DNA from: DATACQ01 sp036555515
GTDB taxonomy: Bacteria > Desulfobacterota > Binatia > UBA9968
Direction: 5' to 3'
Assembly (NCBI GenBank): GCA_036555515.1
Contig: DATBLC010000151.1
Span: forward strand, 1-64,000
DNA: 64,000 nt
A model generated the notes under the pieces. That model had not been told where the DNA came from. It did not search any database and was given only the letters and a program-made list of their open reading frames with translations. A program made the position numbers and the translations under genes. This document shows positions 44,504-52,885 of this stretch, piece by piece; position 1 is the stretch's first letter, and every line of letters begins with the position of its first letter.

Positions 44504-44540
44504 GTCAGATAGAAACAGAGATAAAGAGGGGAGAAGAGGA

Positions 44541-44617
44541 GTTCAAACTGTTCAAATCGTTCAAACCGTTTACGTGATAAAGGCTTGAACTGCTTGAACG
44601 GTTTAACTGCTTGAACG
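44541..44617. repeat. Period-9 TTCAA/TTGAA inverted repeat array
   Basis: Left arm: four GTTCAAAcc-like units spaced about nine bases. Right arm: CTTGAACTG and CTTGAACGG-like units, forming a long imperfect hairpin in RNA. It lies between the two permease genes. Related arrays are at 45541, 46258, 52809 and 56153. Confidence 0.7.
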
Positions 44618-44626
44618 AAGCGCGGG

Positions 44627-45508
44627 ATGACAAGCGCAAATCTCCAATTCGCTCCGTCGCGCCTGGGTCGGTGGATCGAGGCGTCCCTCCGCTTTGCGCG
44701 CCAGCGACCCCTCGGAGCCGTGGGGGGGCTGATCATTTTGATCATGATATTAACTGCCCTTCTGGCCGGCCTGATCGCACCCTACAATCCGTTGGCGACG
44801 AATTACGCTGCCATGCTCCAGGCTCCAAGCTCGGTCCATTGGTTCGGCACCGATTCCTTTGGCCGGGATGTCCTGACGCGCATCCTTTATGGCTCTCGCA
44901 CGGCCCTGTGGGTGGGATTCTCGTCATCTATTCTGGGCGCGAGCCTCGGCGCGATCCTAGGGGTCGGGAGCGCTTATTTCGGCGGTCGGGTCGATCTCCT
45001 ATTTCAACGCTTAATGGATATACTCCTTTCTTTTCCGCTCATCGTGTTAGCTCTCGTGGTCGTCGCGGTGCTGGGAACCGGGACCGAAAACGTGATTCTA
45101 GCGATCATGGTGCCGATGGTGCCGCGTTGCGCCCTCGTCTTGCGCAGCAGCGCGCTGTCATTGCGCGAGACTCCGTTTGTAGAAGCGTCGCGCGCCCTCG
45201 GCACAGGCCACGCACGGATTATCTTTCGCCACATGCTGCCCAACGTCATGGCGCCCTATCTCATTCTACTCACCGCGTTCCTAGGCCAGGCGATTTTGCT
45301 AGAGGCTTCGCTTTCCTTTCTTGGTCTCGGCGTCGCGGAGCCACAAGCGACATGGGGCCTGATGCTGCGCGGTGCCGCGGTGGAGTTTGCCGAGCGCGCC
45401 CCTTGGATGGCTATTTATCCGGGCATAGCCATTAGTCTGTCGGTCTTCGCTTTCAATCTTTTCGGCGATTCGCTGCGCGACGCTCTCGATCCAAAACTGC
45501 GGTTGTGA
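44627..45508 (+). CDS. ABC transporter permease, DppC type
   Basis: 293 residues with six helices. The N terminus has LGAVGGLIILIMILTALLA, the central LGTDSFGRDVLTRILYGSR-like motif (here FGTDSFGRDVLTRI) is diagnostic of DppC/OppC, and the EAA motif reads FVEASRALGTGHARIIFRH. It completes the permease pair. No ATP-binding gene follows, so the ATPases must come from elsewhere in the genome. Confidence 0.93.
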   Translation: MTSANLQFAPSRLGRWIEASLRFARQRPLGAVGGLIILIMILTALLAGLIAPYNPLATNYAAMLQAPSSVHWFGTDSFGRDVLTRILYGSRTALWVGFSSSILGASLGAILGVGSAYFGGRVDLLFQRLMDILLSFPLIVLALVVVAVLGTGTENVILAIMVPMVPRCALVLRSSALSLRETPFVEASRALGTGHARIIFRHMLPNVMAPYLILLTAFLGQAILLEASLSFLGLGVAEPQATWGLMLRGAAVEFAERAPWMAIYPGIAISLSVFAFNLFGDSLRDALDPKLRL

Positions 45509-45540
45509 TGGGAAAATGACCCAGAGGAATTCAATCCGGT

Positions 45541-45580
45541 CAAATGTTTCGATCGTTCAAAACGTCTTGAACGTTTTGAT
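45541..45580. repeat. Short TTCAA/TTGAA inverted repeat
   Basis: CGTTCAAAACG and CGTCTTGAACGTTTTGAT form a small palindromic unit of the same family as the array at 44541, in the gap before the 146-residue gene. Confidence 0.55.
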
Positions 45581-45604
45581 CTTTTTGCGCGCTGAGCCGC
45601 CCTT

Positions 45605-46045
45605 ATGAATAAGACTCGTGTTGCGCGAGCGACCGTATGGATATGCGCTGGACTGGCGGTAGGATATCTCGTTTGGTGGATCCTTCCGGCATATTTCAAA
45701 CCCGCCGCCGTGCCCGGCTCAATCGAATACCTGCGCCAAGAGGCGGCGGGATTAAATCGCTCCTTGCCGGCTCAACTGGACGAAAAGACCGAGCTGATGG
45801 TGACCGAAGCCGCGCCCGGGATGTTCATTTACAAGTATCGTCTCGTAGAAATAGCAGTCAACCGAGTTGACCATCAAAAATTCGCCGCCACAGCCAAGCC
45901 CCGACTTGTCAAGACAGCCTGTGATCGCCCTGAAACAAGAGAGGAGTTCTTAAAAAAGGGCGTGACCCTGCGCTACTCATACTTTGACAAGGACAAAAAC
46001 CACATCGCGACCCTCGACGTCACACCGGCGGATTGCGGCTTCTGA
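45605..46045 (+). CDS. Membrane-anchored hypothetical protein
   Basis: 146 residues, not recognised. An N-terminal signal anchor (about 9-30, VWICAGLAVGYLVWWILPAYF) leads to a soluble alpha/beta part. It has a Cys at about 106 and a second near the end (TPADCGF), which could form a disulfide outside the cytoplasm. LRYSYFDKDKNHIATLDV looks like a small strand pair typical of PepSY- or lipocalin-sized folds, but I claim no family. No functional context beyond the upstream permeases. Confidence 0.65.
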   Translation: MNKTRVARATVWICAGLAVGYLVWWILPAYFKPAAVPGSIEYLRQEAAGLNRSLPAQLDEKTELMVTEAAPGMFIYKYRLVEIAVNRVDHQKFAATAKPRLVKTACDRPETREEFLKKGVTLRYSYFDKDKNHIATLDVTPADCGF

Positions 46046-46429
46046 GATACTGGGAGAATGGAGTGCTGGAGCATTGGCGTAACGGACTGCAAACGTGTCA
46101 CGTTGTTACTCCACCACTCAACTCATCCAGTTTCTGCGTTGTTATCCTGCGCCCAATACGGACCTTGCTAACCGCCCGCCCTAGGCACCGTTGACCGCAC
46201 CTTCTTGTCTCGATGGGTGTTCGGCTGATAGGAAGGGGTGAGCAGAACGCGTGTGCGGTTCAAAGTTCAATGTTCAGGGTTTTCTGATGTCATAAACCGT
46301 ACACGCACCACTTTGAACGTTGAGCTTTGAACCAGGAGTCCTATCGTCTGCGCGCCGTTGAAAACGGCTTGAATGCCTGGACCGGAAAACTCGGTGCGGT
46401 TTGTCGCACCCAAGAACAAGGAGGAGACT
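46046..46429. other. Intergenic region with repeat array
   Basis: 384 bp without a credible gene. It contains the TTCAAAG inverted repeat at 46258-46332 and, close to the next gene, AAGGAGGAG at about 46419-46427 as ribosome-binding site. Confidence 0.45.
46258..46332. repeat. GGTTCAAAG inverted repeat
   Basis: GGTTCAAAGTTCAATGTTCA on the left and TTTGAACGTTGAGCTTTGAA on the right are nearly complementary over about 25 bp, with a 30-base spacer. Same family as the other TTCAA arrays. Confidence 0.65.
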
Positions 46430-46852
46430 ATGAAAACATTGTTAACAGCCGCGATTGTTCTTTTTCTTGCCGGAACGGCGGGCGCGGCGGATTATCATAT
46501 ATACACAGATGGCACCGGCAGGACCGTGCTGTCGAACCTCGCGCCGCCAGCGTCGGCGCGGATAGTTGCAAAACACGATCTCACCGACGCGACCGCAGCG
46601 GATATTGCGGCCACGGAGAAGGCCAATCGGGAGACCGAGGAGTTCAATCTGGTCAGGGACTTGGTCAATAGCAAAGTACGCCTCGAACTCGCTTGGAGCG
46701 AGTTAGTTGATAGCCGGAGACGCCTCGTAGATGAGAATATAAGTGCCTTCGCTCCGTTTCCGTTCGTACGGGAATGGAACCAAGTCGCCGTGAGCGTCGG
46801 AGAGCCCAGGCTGCGCCGGGGCTTTACGAATGTGCAACCCATGAGCAAATGA
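46430..46852 (+). CDS. Exported DUF4124-like small protein
   Basis: 140 residues from ATG 46430, with AGGAGGAG just upstream. A signal peptide (MKTLLTAAIVLFLAGTAGA) is followed by DYHIYTDGTGRTVLSNLAP, the short strand pair seen in DUF4124 proteins, then a charged helical region and a Pro/Arg tail. It should be periplasmic. Function unknown. A strong hairpin follows at 46876-46901. Confidence 0.7.
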   Translation: MKTLLTAAIVLFLAGTAGAADYHIYTDGTGRTVLSNLAPPASARIVAKHDLTDATAADIAATEKANRETEEFNLVRDLVNSKVRLELAWSELVDSRRRLVDENISAFAPFPFVREWNQVAVSVGEPRLRRGFTNVQPMSK

Positions 46853-46875
46853 ATGCTCATTCAGGACTTAGAGGT

Positions 46876-46901
46876 GTCGAGGGGCCCCGAGGCCCCTCGA
46901 C
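46876..46901. terminator. GC-rich hairpin between convergent genes
   Basis: GTCGAGGGGCC and GGCCCCTCGAC form a perfect 11-bp stem with a four-base loop, 24 bp after the plus-strand stop and 68 bp before the minus-strand stop. There is no U-run; bidirectional termination is plausible by position. Confidence 0.6.
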
Positions 46902-46968
46902 GGGGTTGAAGGGCTCCAAATGAGTTTTCACACAGTCTTGCGTTCACAATAAGAGTCTCGCGAGACTG

Positions 46969-47985
46969 TTACTTTAAGATCTCCTTGGCCTTCGGCACTA
47001 GAGTCGGATCAAGATTGAACATTTCTTTGACGTTTTGCTCAAGCTCATTGCCATCCAGTGGGTTGACATCCAGTTTGGCCTTCTTGGCATCAGCGAGGAA
47101 CTCTGGATCTTTCATGACGTCCATAAATGCCTTGCGCAACATCATCACGCGGTCCTTCGGGGTCCCTGGGGGAAGCACATAGGGCCGGGCGGCGGGTCCT
47201 ACGCTGTGAACCAGGGCACGGATCAGCTTTCGAGCTTCGTCGGTTTTGGCGTAGTTAATCGCTAACGGGACATTGGTAAGTTCGGGGTGCGACTTGGCAG
47301 TGGTCTGTAAGATCAGCGTCACGTCCCCGCTTTTCACTTCGTTAGGCCAGGTCGCTCTGAAGGATTCCCAAGCGTTGCACACGCCTTGAATTTCATCGCT
47401 GTTAAAGGCTAGCCTGATATCGGCTGTACCTTTGAAACCGGAGACGAGTTGCACCGGAAGTCCAATGGTCGCCATGAGTACTTTGGGGATATCGTCGGTG
47501 GCCGAGCCAATTCCCACTCCTCCGAATTTCAATACGGTCTTTGAAGCGAGCCATTGTTCCATGCTTGTGATGCCGGTTTTTTTAGAAATACCGAGGGCAT
47601 AGTTGTCCTGGGTCGGAACCCCGATGTATTCGAATTTCGCTGCGTCGAATTCGACGCCGGGCTTGCCAAGAAACTGTTGTAAGAAAAGTCCACCGATGAA
47701 GTGACCAATGGTCAGCCCATCAGATTTAGCGATTTTGTAAACATGATTGGCCGCAATGAGCATGCCCGCTCCGGGCATATTCTCCACGACAAACGTGGGA
47801 TTTCCCTGAATATGTTTCCCGATATGCCGGGCAATTGTTCGCGAGTAGGTATCGTAGCCACCGCCGGCGGAGGCGCCGACGATGATTCGTACGGTTTTAC
47901 CTTTGTAGAATGAGTCCTGGGCATTGGCCGACGCCGCATGGACAAGCAGGGACAGGATCGCAAGCCGACACAAGATGCGTTTCAT
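46969..47985 (-). CDS. TctC/Bug-family tripartite tricarboxylate receptor
   Basis: 338 residues. A signal peptide ends in ASANAQDSF. The Bug fold shows KTVRIIVGASAGGGYDTYSR near the start and FVVENMPGAGMLIAANHVY, the carboxylate-binding signature. Such receptors bind citrate-like or aromatic carboxylates, nicotinate and others. No TctA/TctB membrane genes are nearby, common for expanded Bug sets. It forms a tandem with the following paralogue. Confidence 0.9.
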   Translation of the reverse strand: MKRILCRLAILSLLVHAASANAQDSFYKGKTVRIIVGASAGGGYDTYSRTIARHIGKHIQGNPTFVVENMPGAGMLIAANHVYKIAKSDGLTIGHFIGGLFLQQFLGKPGVEFDAAKFEYIGVPTQDNYALGISKKTGITSMEQWLASKTVLKFGGVGIGSATDDIPKVLMATIGLPVQLVSGFKGTADIRLAFNSDEIQGVCNAWESFRATWPNEVKSGDVTLILQTTAKSHPELTNVPLAINYAKTDEARKLIRALVHSVGPAARPYVLPPGTPKDRVMMLRKAFMDVMKDPEFLADAKKAKLDVNPLDGNELEQNVKEMFNLDPTLVPKAKEILK

Positions 47986-48029
47986 AATTTCTCCTTGGAC
48001 AATGTCTCGTTGGTAGGCGAGTTGATAGT

Positions 48030-49049
48030 CTATTTCAATATCTCTTTCAACTGGTTAACGACCGCCGGATCGATCTTGAAGAGCTGCGCGACGATCTTTT
48101 CAATCTCTTCGCCTGTCAGCGGCTGCGTGTCGAGCCTTGATTTCTTGGCGTCGGCGAGAAACTCCGGATCTTTCATTGTTGCCACGAACGCCTTGCGGAG
48201 TAGCTGTACCCGGTCCTTTGGTGTTCCCGGGCCGAGGGCGTATGGCCGCGTGATCGCCGACGGATCATGGCCGCCATACTTAAGGATTTGTTTGCTGTTT
48301 TCATTGGGAGCATAGTCGATGGCGTTAGGTATCTTGGGTAGCTCGGGATGCGGTTTCGGATTGACTTGCAAAACAATGAAGACGTTTCCCGAATCGAGCC
48401 CCTGGCGCCAGATCGATTTGATCGATTCCCACTGCCAACAACCGCCGGCAACCTCGCCCGACTCGGCCGCGAGCTTCACTTCTGCGGTGCCCTTGTACCC
48501 GGCCACCAGCTGAATCGGTAGCTTGAGCGCCGCCTGCAGGAGCTTCGCCGTGTTGTAGGTTGTGTCGCCCGGGGCGACGCCGCCGATCTTGACCGGTGTT
48601 TTCGCATTCCTGAGCGCATCAAATGTGGTAACGCCGCTCGATTTGGCAAACGCGCAGGCCACATTGTCCTGGGTCGGGATGCCGATGTACTCAAACTTGC
48701 GCGCATCGAATTCGATGCCGGGCTTGCCGATCACCTGATTGATGACCTGATTGCCGTGAAAGTTAAGAATGGTCAGCCCATCCGGTTTGGCGACGTTGTA
48801 AACATGATTGGCCGCCACAAGGCTGGCTGCGCCAGTCATATTTTCGACTATGATACTCGGATTGCCCGATATATGTCTTCCCATATGACGGGCAATCAGA
48901 CGCGAATAGGTGTCGAAGCCGCCGCCGGCGGAAAAGCCGACGATAAGCTTGATTGACTTGCCGTCATAGAAGGGCGCGGCCGCGCTGGCCGGCTGCGCCA
49001 ATATAACGCCCGCAACTACCGCCCAACACAATCTCCCGAGAGTTTTCAA
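48030..49049 (-). CDS. TctC/Bug-family receptor, second copy
   Basis: About 339 residues if started at TTG 49049, which has AAGGAG 8 bp upstream and leads straight into a signal sequence (KTLGRLCWAVVAGVIL, ending QPASAAAP). The frame is open to 49091 with an ATG, but that N terminus is polar. Motifs SIKLIVGFSAGGGFDTYSR and IIVENMTGAASLVAANHVY mirror the neighbour at 46969-47985; the two clearly arose by duplication but have diverged in the ligand-binding loop. Confidence 0.88.
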   Translation of the reverse strand: MKTLGRLCWAVVAGVILAQPASAAAPFYDGKSIKLIVGFSAGGGFDTYSRLIARHMGRHISGNPSIIVENMTGAASLVAANHVYNVAKPDGLTILNFHGNQVINQVIGKPGIEFDARKFEYIGIPTQDNVACAFAKSSGVTTFDALRNAKTPVKIGGVAPGDTTYNTAKLLQAALKLPIQLVAGYKGTAEVKLAAESGEVAGGCWQWESIKSIWRQGLDSGNVFIVLQVNPKPHPELPKIPNAIDYAPNENSKQILKYGGHDPSAITRPYALGPGTPKDRVQLLRKAFVATMKDPEFLADAKKSRLDTQPLTGEEIEKIVAQLFKIDPAVVNQLKEILK

Positions 49050-49114
49050 ATTGTTCGCTCCTTCTATTTTGCTGAGTTTTCTCGCAGGCAATTAACTATT
49101 AAAATGAACCGGAG

Positions 49115-49906
49115 TCAACGGTCGTGCAACATTTCCGCGCGCAATTCGTTCTCCCAGGCGCGACTGCCGTCGACTGCCCATTGAAATCCCGGGTCGCGAA
49201 TCTCCCCGGGTTGGGTGAAGTTCGGCAACTCCGCCAGTACCCGCGCCAATACCTCTTCATTGCGCCGGCGCTCATGGGGCGGGCCGAAGGTGCGGCCCAC
49301 CGGATGATCGACAAAGACCGCCCGTGGCGGGACGACTTGCCGGATAATATCGTAGGCCGTGCCCGCCAGCAGCGTCGGAATGCCTTGATTTTCGATGACA
49401 TGGGCGATGAGACCGACGGTCTCGTGGCAGAAGGGTCAGTAGGGAACGAGCAGTGCAAGGTCGACTTGCGCACTGATCAGGTCTTGCGCGATGGCGGGCG
49501 CCAGCTCGGTTTCAATTTCCTTTTGACGCCTGACCCCGCCCATGACCGAAATGTGAAAGGACGCCAGTTTACCGACTACGCCTTTCCGCACCAACGCCGC
49601 CAACGCCGTGCGCGGAAAAACCATTTCCGGGTCTTGTCTCGGCACCGTGCCGATGCCGGAGTGATGGTCAATAACAAGCTCGCCGGCGCCGGGGTCGGAG
49701 GGAACCCGACGATAACTCAAATCTTCCCGCGGAATGAAAGGTTCTTGGTTCGTCAGCCGCAGGGCAGCACTGCTTAACAAAGCCACACGCGACTCATTCA
49801 CTGGTAATTTCACCGGGCACCAGGCTGGTTTTGACGGCGCCACCAGTTGGCGCGGCGGTTTGGGCGCAGCATTTGCTGCCATGATGGGGAGATATTCAAA
49901 TGGCAT
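49115..49906 (-). CDS. GrdB/PrdB-like reductase with putative selenocysteine
   Basis: Reading through the TGA at 49436-49438 as selenocysteine gives a continuous 263-residue protein. Before it: RVALLSSAALRLTNQEPF, then DPEMVFPRTALAALV and SVMGGV, typical of the glycine/betaine/sarcosine/D-proline reductase component B family. At the TGA: LLVPY-U-PFCHETVGLIAHVI, where relatives have Cys or Sec in a CxxC/UxxC site. After it: GIPTLLAGTAYDIIRQ and VFVDHPVGRTFGPPHERR. It ends at TGA 49115-49117. The Sec is residue 157. A hairpin 12 nt past the TGA could be the bacterial SECIS. A Cys-to-TGA nonsense mutation or sequencing error is the alternative. It is a soluble cytosolic reductase, substrate unknown. 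Confidence 0.72.
49409..49435 (-). promoter_or_regulatory. Candidate bacterial SECIS hairpin
   Basis: Immediately after the TGA on the minus strand, 12 nt precede GAGACC-GTC-GGTCTC (49409-49423), a perfect six-base-pair stem with a small loop. Distance and placement in the coding region fit SelB-recognised SECIS elements, whose sequence is poorly conserved. Confidence 0.45.
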
Positions 49907-49947
49907 TGTTTAGGTCTCTCCTTTGCGCATGATTAGGCGCTAATATG

Positions 49948-50179
49948 AACATCCTGAGTAAGTTGACATCCAACCCCTCCGACCGTGGTTCGACGAGTTG
50001 CTCACCACCCTGAGTTAAATCGAAGGGCAGCCGATAGGTTAGTACCACGGGGCCGCCCGCACCAACCGCCGGTTGTGTTTGTTTCGACGGTTAGGCCTTG
50101 CCGTAACCTGTACGCTCGTGCGTCTGTGGCCTACGGGCTCGCTCTCATGCTGGCCTCAGGTAACATTTCTAAAGACGTT
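49948..50179. repeat. Dispersed intergenic repeat, copy 1
   Basis: It begins AACATCCTGAGTAAGTTGAC and ends GTAACATTTCTAAAGACGTT; the ends are imperfect inverted repeats (AACRTC/GACGTT). The same ends and an internal GGCTCGCTC-CATGC-GGCCTC block recur at 58296-58410 in shorter form. It fills most of the 372-bp gap between the reductase and yggS. No coding frame is supported. Confidence 0.6.
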
Positions 50180-50278
50180 TGCAATAATTCCAACTAATTA
50201 CAGGGATGACCGGGCGGCGTCAAATGGCGCTCCATCGATGTGTAATCTGAAAATGGATGTGATAAGCAGACATTTCCT

Positions 50279-50980
50279 ATGGCGGATGTCGCTTCAAATT
50301 ATCGGTCGATTCTTCAACGCATCGGCGAAGCGGCTGCGAAGGCGGGGCGCGATCCGGATGAAATAAAGCTCTTAGGAGCGGCGAAGTCCCAGAGCGTCGA
50401 ACTTATGCGCGCGGCGATCATTGCCGGAGTGAAGCTCATCGGTGAGAACTACGTTCAGGAGGCCCAGGCTAAGAAAAAAGAGATTTCCGAACGCGCCGAA
50501 TGGCATATGATCGGTCACCTGCAGCGCAACAAGGTCAAAACCGCTGTGGAAGTCTTCGACATGATTCAATCCCTGGACAACATCGCGCTGGCGCGCGAGC
50601 TCGACAAGGAAGGAGCCAAGCGAAACAAGAAGGTCCGCGCTCTCGTCGAGGTCAAACTCGGAGGCGAGGAGTCGAAATCCGGTATCGCCGAGGACAAGGT
50701 GAGAGATCTCTTGCGCGCGGCGGGTGAGCTTTCCAGCCTCAGCATCGAAGGGTTGATGGCCGTGCCGCCCTTTCGCGAAGACCCGGAAGACGTTCGTCCG
50801 TATTTTTGCAAATTATGGGAACTTCGAGCGCGCTTGCGCGAAGAGCGCATTCCCAATGTCGATTTGAGAGAACTCTCCATTGGCATGACCCATGATTACA
50901 CGGTGGCGGTCGAGGAGGGCGCGACCATCGTGCGCATCGGTACGGCCCTGTTCGGTCCGAGGGGCGGTGCTGAAGGTTAA
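50279..50980 (+). CDS. yggS: YggS-family pyridoxal phosphate homeostasis protein
   Basis: 233 residues of alanine-racemase-like barrel. The PLP lysine is K36 (LLGAAKSQSVELMRAA), the GENYVQEAQAK and WHMIGHLQRNK motifs follow, and LSIGMTHDYTVAVEEG with VRIGTALFGPR closes the protein. It buffers PLP and affects amino- and keto-acid pools. The yggT gene starts two bases after its stop, the classical yggS-yggT pair. Confidence 0.93.
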   Translation: MADVASNYRSILQRIGEAAAKAGRDPDEIKLLGAAKSQSVELMRAAIIAGVKLIGENYVQEAQAKKKEISERAEWHMIGHLQRNKVKTAVEVFDMIQSLDNIALARELDKEGAKRNKKVRALVEVKLGGEESKSGIAEDKVRDLLRAAGELSSLSIEGLMAVPPFREDPEDVRPYFCKLWELRARLREERIPNVDLRELSIGMTHDYTVAVEEGATIVRIGTALFGPRGGAEG

Positions 50981-50982
50981 CG

Positions 50983-51282
50983 ATGTTCATCGTCTCGAAT
51001 TTTCTCGCCGCGCTAGCCCAGGTGCTGGACTATCTCCTGTGGGCTTACGTGTGGATACTTCTCGGCCGTATTGTCATTTCTTGGGTCAATGCCGACCCGG
51101 CAAATCCGATTGTGCGGTTTCTTCATGCCGCAACCGAACCCGTTCTTGAGCGCGCGCGCCGGTTGCTGCCGCTCCAGGCCGGCGGCTTTGATCTGTCGCC
51201 GATCATAGTTTGGATTGCGATACTTTTTCTGCAAAGATTTCTGGTGCGTTCACTTTACGACTTGGCTCTGGCACTTAGATGA
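50983..51282 (+). CDS. yggT: YggT-family membrane protein
   Basis: 99 residues with two YggT helices (about 8-30 and 70-92), the motif RIVISWVNADPANPIVRFLH and EPVLERARRLLP between them. An inner-membrane protein of poorly known role, linked to osmotic or division functions in some bacteria and plastid homologues. Immediately downstream of yggS. Confidence 0.9.
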   Translation: MFIVSNFLAALAQVLDYLLWAYVWILLGRIVISWVNADPANPIVRFLHAATEPVLERARRLLPLQAGGFDLSPIIVWIAILFLQRFLVRSLYDLALALR

Positions 51283-51349
51283 CCCCACAGCGAGGATGGC
51301 CATGAAAACTGTTTACACCGCCTAAAATTCAAACCGGAGGTTTGGTGTC

Positions 51350-52768
51350 ATGAAAAACTTTATCGCCGGCGAATGGCTCGATAAGGCTAAAAAGATCGAG
51401 GTAAGAAACCCCTTCGACGATTCGCTAATCGACACCGTGCCCAAAGCCGATGCGGGCGATTTGGCAAAGGCGTTGGCCTTTGCCGAACGCGGCGCCAAGG
51501 TAATGGCCAAATTGACCGCTTATGAGCGCTGGAAGATTCTGCGCAAGGCGGCGGATTTGATGGCGGCGCGCAACGACGAGTTCGGGCAGATGATTTCTAA
51601 AGAAGAAGGGAAAATCATCGCTGAGGGCCGCGGCGAAGCGAACCGTGCGGTGGAAACCATGATGGGATCGGCGGAAGAAGCCAAACGGCTCCACGGCGAA
51701 ACGGTACCGTTGGACGCGGACCCTACGGGAAGCAAGAAACTCGGCTTTACGCTGCGCGTGCCGTGTGGCGTCGTTGCGGCAATTGCGCCGTTTAATTTTC
51801 CGCTCAATCTGGTTTGCCATAAGGTGGGACCGGCGCTGGCGGCGGGAAACACGGTCATCGTCAAGCCGGCTTCTGATACGCCGCTATCGGCGATCAAGTT
51901 GACGGAAGTGTTGTTGGAAGCGGGACTTCCTCCCGAAGGAATTCAGTGCATCACCGGTCCTGGCGGCGAGATCGGCGACGCTCTGGTCGCCGACCGGCGC
52001 GTGCGCAAGGTTACTTTCACCGGCAGCCGCGAAATCGGCGAGCGAATTTGCCGCACCGCGGGGATTAAGAAAGTCACCATGGAGCTTGGTTCCAATAGCC
52101 CCGTGATCATCATGCCCGATGCCGATTTGGAAAAGGTCGCCGCGGTCGTAGCCATGACGGGTTACGGCAATGCCGGGCAAACCTGTATCTCCACGCAGCG
52201 GGTATTGACGGCGAAAAAAGTTTACGGTGATTTTCTTGGCGTGTTGAAACCCAAGGTCGAAGCGTTGACCACCGGCAATCAGCTCGATGAAAAATCCAAA
52301 GTCGGACCGATGGTGAAGGAAAGCGAAGCCGTCCGTGTCGACGCATGGATCAATGAAGCCGTTGGGGGTGGCGCGCGTCTGGTGGCGGGCGGAGGACGGC
52401 GTGGGGCGATTTATCTACCGGCGGTGGTTGCGGACGTCGATCCGGATATGCGTATTTCCCGTGACGAGTTGTTTGGGCCGGCGGTGGCGGTAACGCCATT
52501 TGATACCATTGAAGAAGCTATCGCGCTGGCGAACGACAGCGTATACGGTCTGGCCGCAGGGATTTTCACTGAAAATGTCGAATGGGCGATGAAGTTTGCG
52601 CGGGAGGCGGAAGCCGGTAATCTTCACGTCAACTGGGGATCGCAGTGGCGCGTCGATTTGATGCCCTATGGCGGGCTGAAAGATTCCGGCTTCGGCAAGG
52701 AAGGTCCGAAGTACGCGGTAAATGAGATGTCGGAACTGAAAATGGTCGTCTTTCATTTGAACAGCTAA
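51350..52768 (+). CDS. Aldehyde dehydrogenase family protein
   Basis: 472 residues. Catalytic Cys279 (GNAGQTCISTQR) and Glu245 (TMELGSNSP), cofactor-binding PFNFPLNLVCHKVGPAL and FTGSREIG are present. The ELGSNSP variant and the length are typical of lactaldehyde, phosphonoacetaldehyde or succinate-semialdehyde-like enzymes of small-aldehyde oxidation. Substrate not determined. An SD (GGAGG) precedes ATG 51350. Confidence 0.9.
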   Translation: MKNFIAGEWLDKAKKIEVRNPFDDSLIDTVPKADAGDLAKALAFAERGAKVMAKLTAYERWKILRKAADLMAARNDEFGQMISKEEGKIIAEGRGEANRAVETMMGSAEEAKRLHGETVPLDADPTGSKKLGFTLRVPCGVVAAIAPFNFPLNLVCHKVGPALAAGNTVIVKPASDTPLSAIKLTEVLLEAGLPPEGIQCITGPGGEIGDALVADRRVRKVTFTGSREIGERICRTAGIKKVTMELGSNSPVIIMPDADLEKVAAVVAMTGYGNAGQTCISTQRVLTAKKVYGDFLGVLKPKVEALTTGNQLDEKSKVGPMVKESEAVRVDAWINEAVGGGARLVAGGGRRGAIYLPAVVADVDPDMRISRDELFGPAVAVTPFDTIEEAIALANDSVYGLAAGIFTENVEWAMKFAREAEAGNLHVNWGSQWRVDLMPYGGLKDSGFGKEGPKYAVNEMSELKMVVFHLNS

Positions 52769-52808
52769 ACCCAGGCGGGAGGCATTAGGCAGCAGGAATA
52801 GACTCAAG

Positions 52809-52866
52809 AAACGTTTTCGAGTCCAACGGCTGGAACGATTGGAACAATTGGAAACGTTTGGAACCG
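52809..52866. repeat. TTGGAAC/GTTTC repeat array
   Basis: Units CTGGAACGA, TTGGAACAA, TTGGAAACG, TTTGGAACC recur every nine to ten bases after a complementary AACGTTTTCGAGTCCAACG part. Variant of the TTCAA arrays. Confidence 0.6.
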
Positions 52867-52885
52867 TAATTGGATCGGATAATTG

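Noticed and set aside
49099..49473. Separate minus-strand protein overlapping the reductase
   Set aside because: Arg/Ser-rich out-of-frame product; the in-frame read-through of the TGA explains the region with family motifs.
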